This document shows, in pieces, positions 9,094 to 18,118 of a stretch of DNA of 64,000 bases; positions within the stretch are counted from its first letter, which is position 1; every line of letters begins with the position of its first letter. The notes beneath the pieces were generated by a model. The model searched no databases, was not told where the DNA came from, and saw only the letters and a program-made list of their open reading frames with translations. Made by a program: the position numbers and the translations under genes. Source of the DNA: Marinobacter sp. THAF197a (GTDB lineage: Bacteria > Pseudomonadota > Gammaproteobacteria > Pseudomonadales > Oleiphilaceae). Location: the NCBI RefSeq assembly GCF_009363275.1, contig NZ_CP045324.1:434001-498000 (forward strand), given 5' to 3'.

Positions 9094-9459
9094 TTAGAGG
9101 CAGTCGAACTGGGATTTGCGGTCAAACGCCACTGACACCATGTCGTACCCGGAGTCTGACAGGGAGCGAACCAGCGCCCTGTCTTTCAGCAGGGTCATGC
9201 AGACTTTGTGGACGCTGGCCTGAAGCTGCTCACTTTCCGGATTCTGCTCAGCGAGTCGGAAGTCGACGATCAGATATTTACGGTCGACGGCGGCTTGTTC
9301 CGGGATGTCTTCCCGTTCCACGCTTTCAAAACCGATGTAGGTGGCTTCCTGGTTGGAAAAAACCTGGCTCATCAAAACGTCAAGATTTTCGGCGTGTGCC
9401 TGGCTGGCTGGCATCGATAACGCAACCGCGGATGCGAAGGCGTATAGTCTGGTGCGCAT
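9094..9459 (-). CDS. Small exported protein of unknown function
   Basis: A 121-residue protein with a clear Sec signal peptide: basic MRTRLY, hydrophobic core, and an AHA-type cleavage site after about residue 23. The mature part is polar, with two cysteines (in HKVCMT and at the penultimate residue, DCL) that could form a disulfide in the periplasm. I do not recognise the family. The ATG at 9459 has a GGGAG box 8 bases upstream; a longer start at 9489 lacks this support. It is convergent with the sensor kinase (13-base gap), so a functional link is possible but unproven. Confidence 0.72.
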   Translation of the reverse strand: MRTRLYAFASAVALSMPASQAHAENLDVLMSQVFSNQEATYIGFESVEREDIPEQAAVDRKYLIVDFRLAEQNPESEQLQASVHKVCMTLLKDRALVRSLSDSGYDMVSVAFDRKSQFDCL

Positions 9460-9690
9460 AACGAGCACTCCCGAAAACGGATGAGACAACTTCTATGTTA
9501 CCAAGTGTAAAGTTTGGTTACGTTTGATTATTGCAGAGAGTGTTGAAAATTTCGTCATTGATTCCCGGTATTTTTCAATTGTTTGCATTTTGGACATAAT
9601 TCCGCGCTGCGGGGTGTTTGCCTGCCTGCCGCAGAGCTGGTTTTCCGCTATCATGGAGCCAGAACCATTGGGAAAGTGAGAGGGATAGTC

Positions 9691-10299
9691 ATGTTCCAGC
9701 TTGTATTCAAGGGTGAGTGCGCGCCAGGCACTGATGTTGAGACTGCCCGTAACAACGCCCGGGCCCTGTTCAAGGCCAGCGTGGAGCAACTGGACCGCAT
9801 GTTCAGTGGCCAGCCCGTTGTTATTCGTAACAAGCTGGAACAGGTTCAGGCAGAGAAGTACCAGGCGGTACTGCGCAAGCATGGCATGATTGCCCATGTA
9901 CAACCGATGGTCGGGGCTGCTCAGGCTGCGGCCCCGGCACCGAAACCTGCGCCGGTTTCCCAGGCTGATAAGCAAGCCGAGACTGAAGCACCATCGGCCC
10001 CGCCGAAACCGGCCTCTGAGGGCAACGTGCCGGCGACCGAACCCGGAGATCGCCTGCCGGTGGCCGGTGACAAAGTGGATGATATCCTCGCGGGCTCGGG
10101 CCTGACCCTGGACCCGGTGGGTGTCACCCTGGTGGAACATGAAGACCCGGAAGCGCCCATGTTCGAGCACCTGGATGACTGGAGCCTGGCGCCTCCTGGC
10201 TCCGATCTGGGCGTAAAACGAGATCTGCCACCGCCGATGGTTCCGGACGTTTCCCACCTTTCCCTGGCCGACGATGACAAACACCGCGACAAGAGCTGA
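9691..10299 (+). CDS. Uncharacterised two-part protein coupled to the patatin gene
   Basis: A 202-residue soluble protein. The N-terminal 70 residues (starting MFQLVFKG, with LFKASVEQL, MFSGQPVVI and a KYQAVLRKHG motif) match a small domain seen at the start of several gammaproteobacterial membrane or hypothetical proteins; I know no function for it. Then comes an Ala/Pro-rich linker (about 73-110) and an acidic C-terminal part. There is no signal peptide. ATG 9691 has a GAGAGGGA box 6 bases upstream; a start at 9583 would add an unlikely N-terminus. The gene overlaps the following phospholipase gene by 26 bases, so translation is coupled. Confidence 0.75.
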   Translation: MFQLVFKGECAPGTDVETARNNARALFKASVEQLDRMFSGQPVVIRNKLEQVQAEKYQAVLRKHGMIAHVQPMVGAAQAAAPAPKPAPVSQADKQAETEAPSAPPKPASEGNVPATEPGDRLPVAGDKVDDILAGSGLTLDPVGVTLVEHEDPEAPMFEHLDDWSLAPPGSDLGVKRDLPPPMVPDVSHLSLADDDKHRDKS

Positions 10300-12517
10300 C
10301 CGGGATTTGCCTGACCGGCGGTATTATCTGTTTCTGCTGTTCATTCTGGCGCCCCTGTTGTGGGCGCCAGTACTGGCGTCGGAACCCTCCGAACGCCCGA
10401 AAGTTGGGCTGGTGCTCAGCGGTGGCGGTGCCAAAGGCATGGCCCATGTGGGTGTTCTGAGGGTGCTGGAAGAAATGCGGGTGCCTGTGGATGTGGTGGT
10501 GGGCACCAGTGCCGGCTCCGCCGTGGCGGCACTCTACGCTTCGGGCATGTCGGTATCCGAGATTGAGCAGCGGTTTCTGGAACTGGACTGGTTGTCCAGC
10601 TTCCGCGACGATCCCGGCCGGGCGTTCAAGCCGGTCCGGCGCAAACAGGACGACTGGCGTTTGCCACTGGTGCCGGGCTTGGGGGTCAGCACGCAGGGTG
10701 TGCACCTGGGCGGCGGCCTGGTGACCGGGCAGAATCTTGGTTTCATCCTCAATGAACTCACCCGCAATGCCGCCCTGGTTGAAAATTTCGACCAGTTACC
10801 CATTCCCTACCGAGCTGTGGCCACCGACCTTGAAACCGGGGAAGAGGTGGTCATCGGAGACGGTAATCTTGCCGAAGCGATTCGGGCCAGTATGAGCATT
10901 CCGGGCGTTTACGCGCCAGTTGAGCGCAATGGTCGGCTGTTGGTGGACGGAGGTGTTGCCAACAATCTTCCAGTCAGCGTGGCTCGGGAGATGGGCGCGG
11001 ATGTGGTCATTGCCGTGGATATCACCGATCCGATGATGAGCGCCGATCAATTGCGAGAGGCTTTCTCGGTGGTGGGGCAACTGACTACCCTGATAACCCG
11101 CAGGAATACCGATGCCCAACTGGCACTGCTGACCGAGCAGGACGTGCTGGTGCACCCGGACCTCGAAGGCTTTGGCTCCGCCGATTTTTACGATGCGCCG
11201 GTGCTGTTTGAACTGGGTGCCACCGCCGCCCGTGAGCATGCGGTTGCCCTGAACCGGCTGTCGGTGTCGGAGGAACAGTGGGTGGCGTACCAGTCGCGCC
11301 GTGCCGCAGGCAGTTGGGTGCCCGGGCCTGTGGTTCGGGTTGAGATCGCCCAGGGCGAGCGTCTGGCGACGGACTTCCTGAGGGAGCGGATTCGCCAGCA
11401 ACCGGGGCAAGTGCTGGACGTACCGGAGCTTGAGGCAGACCTGAAGCGTATCTATGGCCTTGGCTATTACGAATCCGTGGGCTGGTCACTGGCGCCCACG
11501 GAAGCGGGGCCGGTCCTTGTGATAAGGGCGCGGGAGAAAAGCTGGGGACCGAATTACCTGTCGTTCGGGCTCAACTATGAAGATAACTTTGAGGGAAATA
11601 CCCGCTTCAACCTGGCAGCCGGCCTGCGCATGACCGAGCTGAACCGGTTGGGCGCCGAATGGCTGACCGGCGTTCAGTTGGGAACCCAGCCGTGGGTCCG
11701 AAGCCAGTGGTACCAGCCGCTGACCTTCGGCTATGACCGGTTTGCCGTTGTCGGCGTGGAGTATCGCCGGGACGATTACAGCATTTACGATCAGGGGCGG
11801 CGCATCTCGGAAGTGGATGTCACCTTCCGGCAAGTGGACCTGGCACTGGGTATGGAGCTGGGAGGCAACGGTGAAGTCCGGCTGGCCTACGTCCGTGGCT
11901 ACGCCACGGTAGAGGACGAAGTGGGCGTTCCGGTTGCACCTGCCGATAATGTCCACCAGGGGCATGTCAGCCTGCAGCTGGTGCACGATTCCCTGAGCGA
12001 TGCCTTCTTCCCGAAATCCGGCGCCTTTGCCGGGATCCGCGGGCGGGTGGAGCGGGAAGATCTCGGTTCAGATCGGCACTTTGATGGCGTGACGGCGATG
12101 CTGCTGGGTACGGGCACCTGGGAGCGTTTTAACCTGACTGGGCTGTTGTATACCCGCCAGATTTTCAGCGGTGATGCCGGTATTGAAAACGCCGCCCGCT
12201 TGGGTGGCTTTCGCCAGCTCTCGGCCTATGCCCCGGGGGAAATTACCGGCAACGACGCCGTGTTGGCGTCTGTGTACGGTCGGCGGGAGTTTGGTGGTCC
12301 GGTCATGCCCTGGTTTGCCGGCGCCGGTTTTGAAACCGGCAATGCCTGGGACAGTATGCGTGATGCCAGCTGGGGTGACACGGTGCGGTCCTGGAGTGCT
12401 TTTGCTGGCGTGGATACCCTGCTTGGGCCAGTGCAACTGGCCGCTGCCTATAATAACGAGGATAACTGGACGGCCTACCTGAACATCGGCTTCTCGTTTA
12501 CCCAGCTGTTCTACTGA
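10274..12517 (+). CDS. PlpD-like patatin phospholipase, type Vd autotransporter
   Basis: A 747-residue secreted lipase. A signal peptide ends near LAS-EP (about residue 36). The patatin domain (about 43-300) has the oxyanion SGGGAKG (near 49-55), nucleophile Ser79 in GTSAGS and Asp225 in DGG, the full Ser-Asp dyad. A POTRA-like region (about 340-415) precedes a BamA/TpsB-type 16-strand barrel to the C-terminal aromatic (LFY end). This order is that of Pseudomonas PlpD, where the barrel places the lipase at the cell surface. Expected activity: phospholipase A1 or similar. The start has a poor ribosome-binding site but overlaps the preceding gene, consistent with coupling. Confidence 0.92.
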   Translation: MTNTATRADRDLPDRRYYLFLLFILAPLLWAPVLASEPSERPKVGLVLSGGGAKGMAHVGVLRVLEEMRVPVDVVVGTSAGSAVAALYASGMSVSEIEQRFLELDWLSSFRDDPGRAFKPVRRKQDDWRLPLVPGLGVSTQGVHLGGGLVTGQNLGFILNELTRNAALVENFDQLPIPYRAVATDLETGEEVVIGDGNLAEAIRASMSIPGVYAPVERNGRLLVDGGVANNLPVSVAREMGADVVIAVDITDPMMSADQLREAFSVVGQLTTLITRRNTDAQLALLTEQDVLVHPDLEGFGSADFYDAPVLFELGATAAREHAVALNRLSVSEEQWVAYQSRRAAGSWVPGPVVRVEIAQGERLATDFLRERIRQQPGQVLDVPELEADLKRIYGLGYYESVGWSLAPTEAGPVLVIRAREKSWGPNYLSFGLNYEDNFEGNTRFNLAAGLRMTELNRLGAEWLTGVQLGTQPWVRSQWYQPLTFGYDRFAVVGVEYRRDDYSIYDQGRRISEVDVTFRQVDLALGMELGGNGEVRLAYVRGYATVEDEVGVPVAPADNVHQGHVSLQLVHDSLSDAFFPKSGAFAGIRGRVEREDLGSDRHFDGVTAMLLGTGTWERFNLTGLLYTRQIFSGDAGIENAARLGGFRQLSAYAPGEITGNDAVLASVYGRREFGGPVMPWFAGAGFETGNAWDSMRDASWGDTVRSWSAFAGVDTLLGPVQLAAAYNNEDNWTAYLNIGFSFTQLFY

Positions 12518-12537
12518 ACCGCCAGCCAGCGCCTGGA

Positions 12538-13200
12538 TCAGCCCGCGTTGATGGCCGCCAGAACCTGTTCACATTGCTGGATGGCATATCGGTGCAGGAT
12601 GTCGGCCAGGGCGGCTTCGTCACGGTTGCCAATGGCGCGGATGGATTCTTCCATGTGCACCAGGTTGTCTTCCAGCACCTGGGTGCCGCCCCGTCGAAAG
12701 GCCACAAACGCACAGCGTTTGGCCGAGGGCCAGAGATCGTCGATGGCGGAGACAATAAAGTAGTTGTCCGCGTACACCAGTGACGCCTTGGTGTATTCAA
12801 TGCCCAGTTCCAGAAACGCCATCAGGTCGTTTTTCTGGTAGCAGTCCTTCATTTGCTGGTACAGGCTCTCAAGCCGGGCCATATCCTCGGGTTGCCATTG
12901 CCGCACCAGTTTTTGGCCGGTGTGGGTCAGGTACAGTTCGAGAATTTCATAGAGACTTCGTACAAAGTGCTCGTCCAGCGGGGTAACGAACGCCCCCTTG
13001 CGTGGCACGTTGCGGACCAGGTGCCGTTTTTCCAGCAGTAACAGCGCCTCGCGGATGGAACCATGACTGACGTCCATCTCTTTGGCCATGGAGCTTTCGT
13101 AGATGCGCTCACCGGATCTCAGCTGTTCAAAGGCAATCAGGTTTTCAATATGGCGGGCGACTTGTTCGGTCAGGGTTTCTCTGGGCTTGAATGCGTTCAT
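12538..13200 (-). CDS. GntR-family transcriptional regulator, FCD type
   Basis: A 220-residue regulator. The N-terminal winged helix (about 8-75, with the SSMAKEMDVSHGSIREALLLL helix-turn-helix split by a glycine turn) belongs to the GntR family; the C-terminal all-helical part (about 85-215) fits an FCD ligand domain. FCD regulators usually sense carboxylates or fatty-acid derivatives, but the ligand here is unknown. It lies downstream of the cardiolipin synthase gene on the same strand with a 77-base gap and is convergent with the patatin gene. Confidence 0.85.
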   Translation of the reverse strand: MNAFKPRETLTEQVARHIENLIAFEQLRSGERIYESSMAKEMDVSHGSIREALLLLEKRHLVRNVPRKGAFVTPLDEHFVRSLYEILELYLTHTGQKLVRQWQPEDMARLESLYQQMKDCYQKNDLMAFLELGIEYTKASLVYADNYFIVSAIDDLWPSAKRCAFVAFRRGGTQVLEDNLVHMEESIRAIGNRDEAALADILHRYAIQQCEQVLAAINAG

Positions 13201-13277
13201 GGGTTATCTGTTTACAGCAGGTGAACCGTCGGAAAGGCCATGGTCGCACAATGTTTTTGCCGGAGCCAGAATAACCG

Positions 13278-14714
13278 CTACAGCAACGGCGCCAGCAGTC
13301 GCACCGCGCGACAGCTGAGTCGGAAGAGGATGGATCGGTCCTGGTAGTCCCGCTCAGTCATTCTCTGGCAGTACTCAAGGTCTTCCCGGAGCATGGAGTC
13401 GACCGAGCTGACGAAGTCCTCGTTGGTGTTCACCGCCGTGATCTCGAAGTTCAGGCGCATGGAGCGATTGTCCAGGTTCGCCGTGCCCACGGCAGCATAG
13501 CGGTCATCCACCAGTACCACCTTCTGGTGCATGAAACCGGGCTGGTAGCGATAGATCCCGATGCCGGCCTGGCTGGCTTGCACCAGGTAGGAATAGGCCG
13601 CCAGGCGAATAAGCCGGCTGTCGGATTTTTCCGGAATCAGGATGCGAACGTCCACCCCCCGCAGCGCGGCGAGCTGAAGGGCGTTCATGATCTGAAAATC
13701 CGGGACAAAATAGGGCGATGCAATCCAGATTCGGGTGCGGGCACTGTTGATGCTGTTCAGGAAAAACAGGGTGCAGGTTTCCCAGGTGTCTGCAGGCCCG
13801 GTAGGCAGCACCAGAACCTGTTGATCACCGCCGGTGTCAAAGCCCGGGTGCCAGTCCAGTTCCGGGCGGATATTGCTGGCCCAGTGCCAGTCTTCCAACC
13901 ACGCCAGCTGCAAACCGGTCACCGCCGGGCCCTCAATGCGACAGTGGGTATCGCGCCAGGGTTCCTGGTCCATCGCCGTGCCCAGGTATTCGTCGCCCAG
14001 GTTAATGCCGCCAACAAAGCCCACCTTGCCATCACAGACCAGTAGCTTCCGGTGGTTCCGGAAATTGATCTGGAAACGCCGGCGGCGCACGTTACCGTTG
14101 CCGAACGAAGCGATGCGCGCGCCGGCGGCTGACAGTTCGTTAAGCCAGCGCCGTGACAGCAACACACTGCCGATGTCGTCGTAAAGAAACCACACCTCGA
14201 CACCCTGCGCCAGCTTGCGTTCCAGAATCGCCTTGATGCGCTGCCCCACCTTGTCTGAGCGCACGATGTAGAACTCCAGCAGAATGTATTGCCTGGCATC
14301 CTCCATGGCTTCGAACAGGGCCTCAAATGTTGCGGTTCCGTCTTTCAGCAGTGTGCACTGGTTGCCGCTGGTAAACGGTTGCCGGCTCAACTTGCACAGT
14401 ACCTGAAGCTCATCGCTGAAATGTTCGTGGCCGGGGTTGGAGATCGACGTGGTCTGCTTCTCGAACTGGTCCAGCAGGGTGGTCAGAGACTGATCCCCCA
14501 TCCGGCGGGCTTTGACATAACCGCCAAAGCGGCTTCGGCCGAACAGAACAAACAGTGGCACCGCGATATAGGGCAGGCCTACCAGTGCGATGATCCAGGC
14601 AATGGCCCCCTGGGCGGTGCGATAGCTGAGCAGGATCCGATAAATGCAGGCCAGGGCTGCCAGGTACAGTGCGGCAAGGGGGATGGCCAGCAATGACAGA
14701 TTATCCGGAGTCAT
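13278..14714 (-). CDS. cls: Cardiolipin synthase
   Basis: A 478-residue membrane enzyme that joins two phosphatidylglycerols into cardiolipin. Two N-terminal hydrophobic helices (about 6-28 and 35-58, PLDc_N) are followed by two phospholipase D domains with complete HKD motifs: H221-K223-D228 and H396-K398-D403. Length fits the ClsA group (about 480). Its ATG overlaps the stop of the upstream AraC-type regulator by four bases (ATGA), so both are in one transcript and the regulator is probably expressed with its neighbour. Confidence 0.95.
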   Translation of the reverse strand: MTPDNLSLLAIPLAALYLAALACIYRILLSYRTAQGAIAWIIALVGLPYIAVPLFVLFGRSRFGGYVKARRMGDQSLTTLLDQFEKQTTSISNPGHEHFSDELQVLCKLSRQPFTSGNQCTLLKDGTATFEALFEAMEDARQYILLEFYIVRSDKVGQRIKAILERKLAQGVEVWFLYDDIGSVLLSRRWLNELSAAGARIASFGNGNVRRRRFQINFRNHRKLLVCDGKVGFVGGINLGDEYLGTAMDQEPWRDTHCRIEGPAVTGLQLAWLEDWHWASNIRPELDWHPGFDTGGDQQVLVLPTGPADTWETCTLFFLNSINSARTRIWIASPYFVPDFQIMNALQLAALRGVDVRILIPEKSDSRLIRLAAYSYLVQASQAGIGIYRYQPGFMHQKVVLVDDRYAAVGTANLDNRSMRLNFEITAVNTNEDFVSSVDSMLREDLEYCQRMTERDYQDRSILFRLSCRAVRLLAPLL

Positions 14715-15751
14715 TCGTTACCTTCCTGATGGTTTGCCCGAAACTGGGCCGGTGCCATGCCGGTCCAGCGTTTGAAGGCACGGCTGAAGGCGCTGAGTTC
14801 AGAAAAACCCAGCAGGAAGGCAATTTCCCCCAGGGCATACTGGTCGTCAGCTACATACCGAAGGGCCTTGTCCTGGCGCACCTGTTCCACCAGATCATGA
14901 AAACTCAGGCCCTCTTTTTTCAGCTTGCGGTACAGGGTTTGGCGGCTCATGTGGCACTGCCGGGCCAGGGTGTCGGCATCAATGCGATCAGTGGCCATTT
15001 GCCGTGAAATCAGGCGGCGAACCTTGCGGCTGAAAGACTTCCGCGTTTGCAGGCGGGCCAGCACCGCATTGACCTGCTTCAGCACGGCGGAATAGACATA
15101 CGGGTTGCGATGGGGAATCGGGTGCCCGAGGTGCTGGCTGGAGAACGCCATTCTGGTGATGCCGGTACCAAAAATAACCGGCCCGCCAAACAGTTTCCGG
15201 TACTCGCTGGCATAGCCGGGTTCCGGATGGGCCACTTCCAGCCAGTCGGCTTCAATGCCCCGGTGAATAAAGTGACGGGTTCGACACAGCGCCGCCGCCA
15301 GGGTGCGATCCATATCCTGACGACAGTAGTGATCGGGGTGGTCTGGCTGCCAGGTCAGGATGGCCTGATCCGGCGTTTGCTCAAAGCTCAGGGTTACCGA
15401 TTCGTTGATCAGCCGGTGCAGGCGCACATACTGCACGACGGCCTCGCCCAGAGTGTCGCAATTGAAGAAAACATGCCCGACGAGGCCCATTCGTTCAGGG
15501 TCAACCACCTGCCCGGCGTGCAGTCCAACACCGGGGTCTCCGGTCAGCTGTTCGGCCAGATCCCAAAGTTGGTAGTGGGTGCTGGCGGGAATGCGCAAAT
15601 CCGGATCTTCCAGGGCTTCCAGGCTAAGGCCGGTGAGGGTTTCAATACGGGGGCGATTCAACAGCCCGAGCGTATCCAGGTAATGCACGAGCGCCAGTGT
15701 GCTGGAGGCCGCAACCTGCGGGGTATCCGCTTGGTCCGTTTGCGCGTGCAT
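14711..15751 (-). CDS. AraC-family regulator with arabinose-binding-type N-domain
   Basis: A 346-residue regulator of the OruR/ArgR-like group: an N-terminal Arabinose_bd-type domain (about 25-215) and two helix-turn-helix motifs at the C-terminus (about 240-340), including TLARQCHMSRQTLYRKL and the second-HTH signature FSELSAFSRAFKRW. ATG 15751 is preferred; the frame also opens at a TTG (15823), but this would add an atypical N-terminus. The gene runs into cls by ATGA overlap. Its effector is not known; relatives respond to amino acids or fatty-acid-type compounds. Confidence 0.88.
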   Translation of the reverse strand: MHAQTDQADTPQVAASSTLALVHYLDTLGLLNRPRIETLTGLSLEALEDPDLRIPASTHYQLWDLAEQLTGDPGVGLHAGQVVDPERMGLVGHVFFNCDTLGEAVVQYVRLHRLINESVTLSFEQTPDQAILTWQPDHPDHYCRQDMDRTLAAALCRTRHFIHRGIEADWLEVAHPEPGYASEYRKLFGGPVIFGTGITRMAFSSQHLGHPIPHRNPYVYSAVLKQVNAVLARLQTRKSFSRKVRRLISRQMATDRIDADTLARQCHMSRQTLYRKLKKEGLSFHDLVEQVRQDKALRYVADDQYALGEIAFLLGFSELSAFSRAFKRWTGMAPAQFRANHQEGNE

Positions 15752-15898
15752 GCCGATGGTTGGCTCCGGGTGGTTGTGTGTCAGAGTGATACAAAATGTC
15801 AAACGATTGGCACAGCCAGTCAACGGCTTGCCATAGCTTCAACGATAGCATGGTACGCATCAGGTTGAAGTAGCCAACAGGCAAAATGGAGGTGTTGT

Positions 15899-15991
15899 AT
15901 GGAACGGGAAATCTTTGTACCCCATAACGAGGCCGAGCGTAAAAACGTTTTGGCACTGGCGGAGTATCTGGACAGCATCTTCTACTGCTGA
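15899..15991 (+). CDS. 30-residue small protein (putative)
   Basis: A 30-codon ORF beginning MEREIFVPHNEAERKNVL and ending DSIFYC. It has a strong GGAGG box 6 bases before the ATG and is followed 30 bases later by a textbook Rho-independent terminator (16022-16044), so the unit is a self-contained gene. The peptide is acidic and amphipathic-looking without a membrane segment, and ends in a cysteine. It is divergent from the AraC-cls unit. I do not recognise a family; coding status is inferred from the signals rather than homology. Confidence 0.65.
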   Translation: MEREIFVPHNEAERKNVLALAEYLDSIFYC

Positions 15992-16021
15992 GCTGTCCGT
16001 CGTAATGTCTGTGACCTTCTG

Positions 16022-16044
16022 GCCGGGTTCATCCCGGCTTTTTT
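16022..16044 (+). terminator. Rho-independent terminator after the 30-residue ORF
   Basis: Perfect 6-bp GC stem GCCGGG/CCCGGC with a five-base loop (TTCAT) followed by six T residues. It closes the small ORF unit and insulates the downstream esterase gene. Confidence 0.9.
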
Positions 16045-16138
16045 GTGCCTGCGGTTTGCCTGCCTAATTTCTCCTTGCCCCCGAGTCTGGCGATGGTAGT
16101 GTATCCGGTTCATCCCCATCACCGGAGGCTGTCAGCGT

Positions 16139-16930
16139 ATGACCGTTGAACTGAATCATCGTATTACCGGCCAGGGCGAGCCCCTGATCCTGCTGCATGG
16201 GCTGTTCGGCTCCCTTGAGAACCTTGGAGGTATCGCCCGCCGCCTGGAAGATGGTTGGCAGATTCACGCCCTCGATCAGCGCAATCATGGCAGCTCACCC
16301 CACACTGACGACATGGACTACCCGGCCATGGCGGCCGATGTGGTGGCCTACATGGACGCTCACAATCTGGACAAGGCCTGGGTGCTGGGTCATTCCATGG
16401 GTGGCAAGGTGGCGATGCAGGTCGCCTTGGTTTATCCGGAGCGGGTCAAGGGGATCATCGTCGCGGACATCGCACCGGTCACCTACAAAGCCCGGCATGA
16501 TGCGGTTCTGGACGGCATGAAGAACCTGGAGCTGGTTGGCGTAACAACCCGCCAGGAAGCGGACAAGCGCCTGGCTGAATTCGTTGAAATCCCGGGCGTG
16601 CGGCAGTTCCTGCTGAAAAACCTGGAGCGGATACCGGCAGAGCAGGCCGGTGATGGTGACCAGCTGTTCCGCTGGCGTCTGAATTTACCTGTGATTGACA
16701 CCTGTTATCAGAAGCTGGCCGCCGCGCCGGAGGGTGAGGGCCCGTACAATGGTCCGGTGCTGTTTATCAAAGGCGCTGATTCCGCCTATATCCAAAGCAA
16801 ACATCAAGACACCATCCGGCAACTGTTCCCAGCCGCCGAACTGAAGATAATCGAGGGTACCGGGCACTGGCTGCATGCTGAAAAGCCCGATACCTTTGCG
16901 GCTTTGTGTCGTCGTTTTCTCGGATCCTGA
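16139..16930 (+). CDS. Alpha/beta-hydrolase, YbfF-like esterase
   Basis: A 263-residue cytoplasmic hydrolase. HG oxyanion motif LLHGLFGS at 18-25, DQRNHGSS at 46-53, nucleophile Ser86 in GHSMGG, and catalytic His243 in GTGHWLHAEKP; this matches YbfF-type esterases acting on short acyl esters or acyl-CoA thioesters. Length matches the family (about 255). A CGGAGG box lies upstream of the ATG. It starts a plus-strand run with an SMP-30-like protein and a thioesterase, but an 84-base gap separates it from the next gene. Confidence 0.9.
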   Translation: MTVELNHRITGQGEPLILLHGLFGSLENLGGIARRLEDGWQIHALDQRNHGSSPHTDDMDYPAMAADVVAYMDAHNLDKAWVLGHSMGGKVAMQVALVYPERVKGIIVADIAPVTYKARHDAVLDGMKNLELVGVTTRQEADKRLAEFVEIPGVRQFLLKNLERIPAEQAGDGDQLFRWRLNLPVIDTCYQKLAAAPEGEGPYNGPVLFIKGADSAYIQSKHQDTIRQLFPAAELKIIEGTGHWLHAEKPDTFAALCRRFLGS

Positions 16931-17014
16931 CGGCCTGTCCTGCGTTGCCAGAAACCCGGTAATGTCTGCTAAGGTTAGGGTGCTTTGATATTGCCTTCCG
17001 TCTAACAATCACCA

Positions 17015-18118
17015 ATGGATCGGGCGCTCATGATGAAATGGTTGTTGATAGGCCTGCTGGTCATCTTTCTGCTGCTGGGCAGTTTCCTGCTCACGCCGTC
17101 GCCGGTTGACAGCAAGGCCTGGGAGGCACCATCGCCTCCGGCCATGACCGGTGTGCTGGCGCCCAATGAACGCCTGCGCCTGGCAGACTTGCTGGCCCGG
17201 GGCCAGGTCTATGGTCCGGAAGATACCACCATTGATGCAAACGGCGTGCTTTACGCCGGCACCCAGGACGGCAAAATCGTGCGGGTGTTTCCGGATGGCA
17301 CCGTAGAGAACTGGCTGGAAACCGGCGGACGGCCACTGGGTATGGTATTCGATGCCCAGGGCAACCTGATTGTGGCTGATGCCTGGAAAGGCCTGTTGTC
17401 CATCACCCCAGACGGCACCCTGTCGGTACTGACCCGCGAGGCCGAAGGCACGCCGTTCCGCTTTACTGACGACGTGGACATAGCACCGGACGGCCGTATC
17501 TATTTCACTGACGCCAGCTCCCGCTTCCGCCAGCCGGACTACATTCTGGACTTGCTGGAGATGCGCCCCCACGGCCGGCTGCTTCGCTATAACCCCCGTA
17601 CCCGCCGTACCGAAGTCCTGCTGGCCAATCTGCACTTTGCCAACGGTGTGGCGGTGTCGCCGGCGGGTGACTATGTGCTGGTTAACGAAACCTGGAAGTA
17701 CCGCATCCTGAAATACTGGATCACCGGGCCCAGGGCCGGCCAGGCCGAAGTGTTTGCGGACAACCTGCCGGGATTTCCCGATAACCTGGCGGTGGATGAT
17801 CAGGGCCGCTACTGGGTTGCGTTTCCAACCCTGCGTAATGCCCAGGTGGACAGCATGCATCGCAAACCCTGGCTGAAGAATCTGGTGGCCAAGTTGCCTG
17901 ACAGTCTGAAGCCCCAGCCACAAGAGTATGGGCTGGTGGTTGCCTTCGATACCAGCGGTAAGATGATCACCAGCCTGCACGATACCCGCGGCAGCCACCT
18001 TCAGGAAATCACCTCGGTGAATCCCCATGATGGCGTTCTATACTTTGGTTCACTTCACAATGACCGTATTGGCCGGCTACCGTTGCACGCTATTCCTGGC
18101 CTTGGAGAGCAACCATGA
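17015..18118 (+). CDS. SMP-30/strictosidine-synthase-like membrane-anchored protein
   Basis: A 367-residue protein with one N-terminal transmembrane or uncleaved signal segment (about 8-27) and a six-bladed beta-propeller of the SMP-30/gluconolactonase/strictosidine synthase group. Signature stretches include YGPEDTTID, FTDDVDIAPDGRIYFTDAS and ANGVAVSP. Animal and plant relatives (APMAP, strictosidine synthase-like) are esterases or lactonases; the bacterial substrate is unknown. Start ATG 17015; ATGs at 17030 and 17033 are also possible. Its stop overlaps the ATG of the thioesterase gene (ATGA), indicating a joint transcript. Confidence 0.85.
   Translation: MDRALMMKWLLIGLLVIFLLLGSFLLTPSPVDSKAWEAPSPPAMTGVLAPNERLRLADLLARGQVYGPEDTTIDANGVLYAGTQDGKIVRVFPDGTVENWLETGGRPLGMVFDAQGNLIVADAWKGLLSITPDGTLSVLTREAEGTPFRFTDDVDIAPDGRIYFTDASSRFRQPDYILDLLEMRPHGRLLRYNPRTRRTEVLLANLHFANGVAVSPAGDYVLVNETWKYRILKYWITGPRAGQAEVFADNLPGFPDNLAVDDQGRYWVAFPTLRNAQVDSMHRKPWLKNLVAKLPDSLKPQPQEYGLVVAFDTSGKMITSLHDTRGSHLQEITSVNPHDGVLYFGSLHNDRIGRLPLHAIPGLGEQP

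Noticed and set aside
15752..15823. TTG start adding 24 codons to the AraC regulator
   Set aside because: The added residues are unlike family N-termini, and an ATG gives the usual length.
17009..18028. Minus-strand ORF of 339 codons opposite the SMP-30-like gene
   Set aside because: Shadow ORF in high-GC DNA; the plus-strand frame has a membrane anchor, propeller motifs and an ATGA coupling to the next gene.
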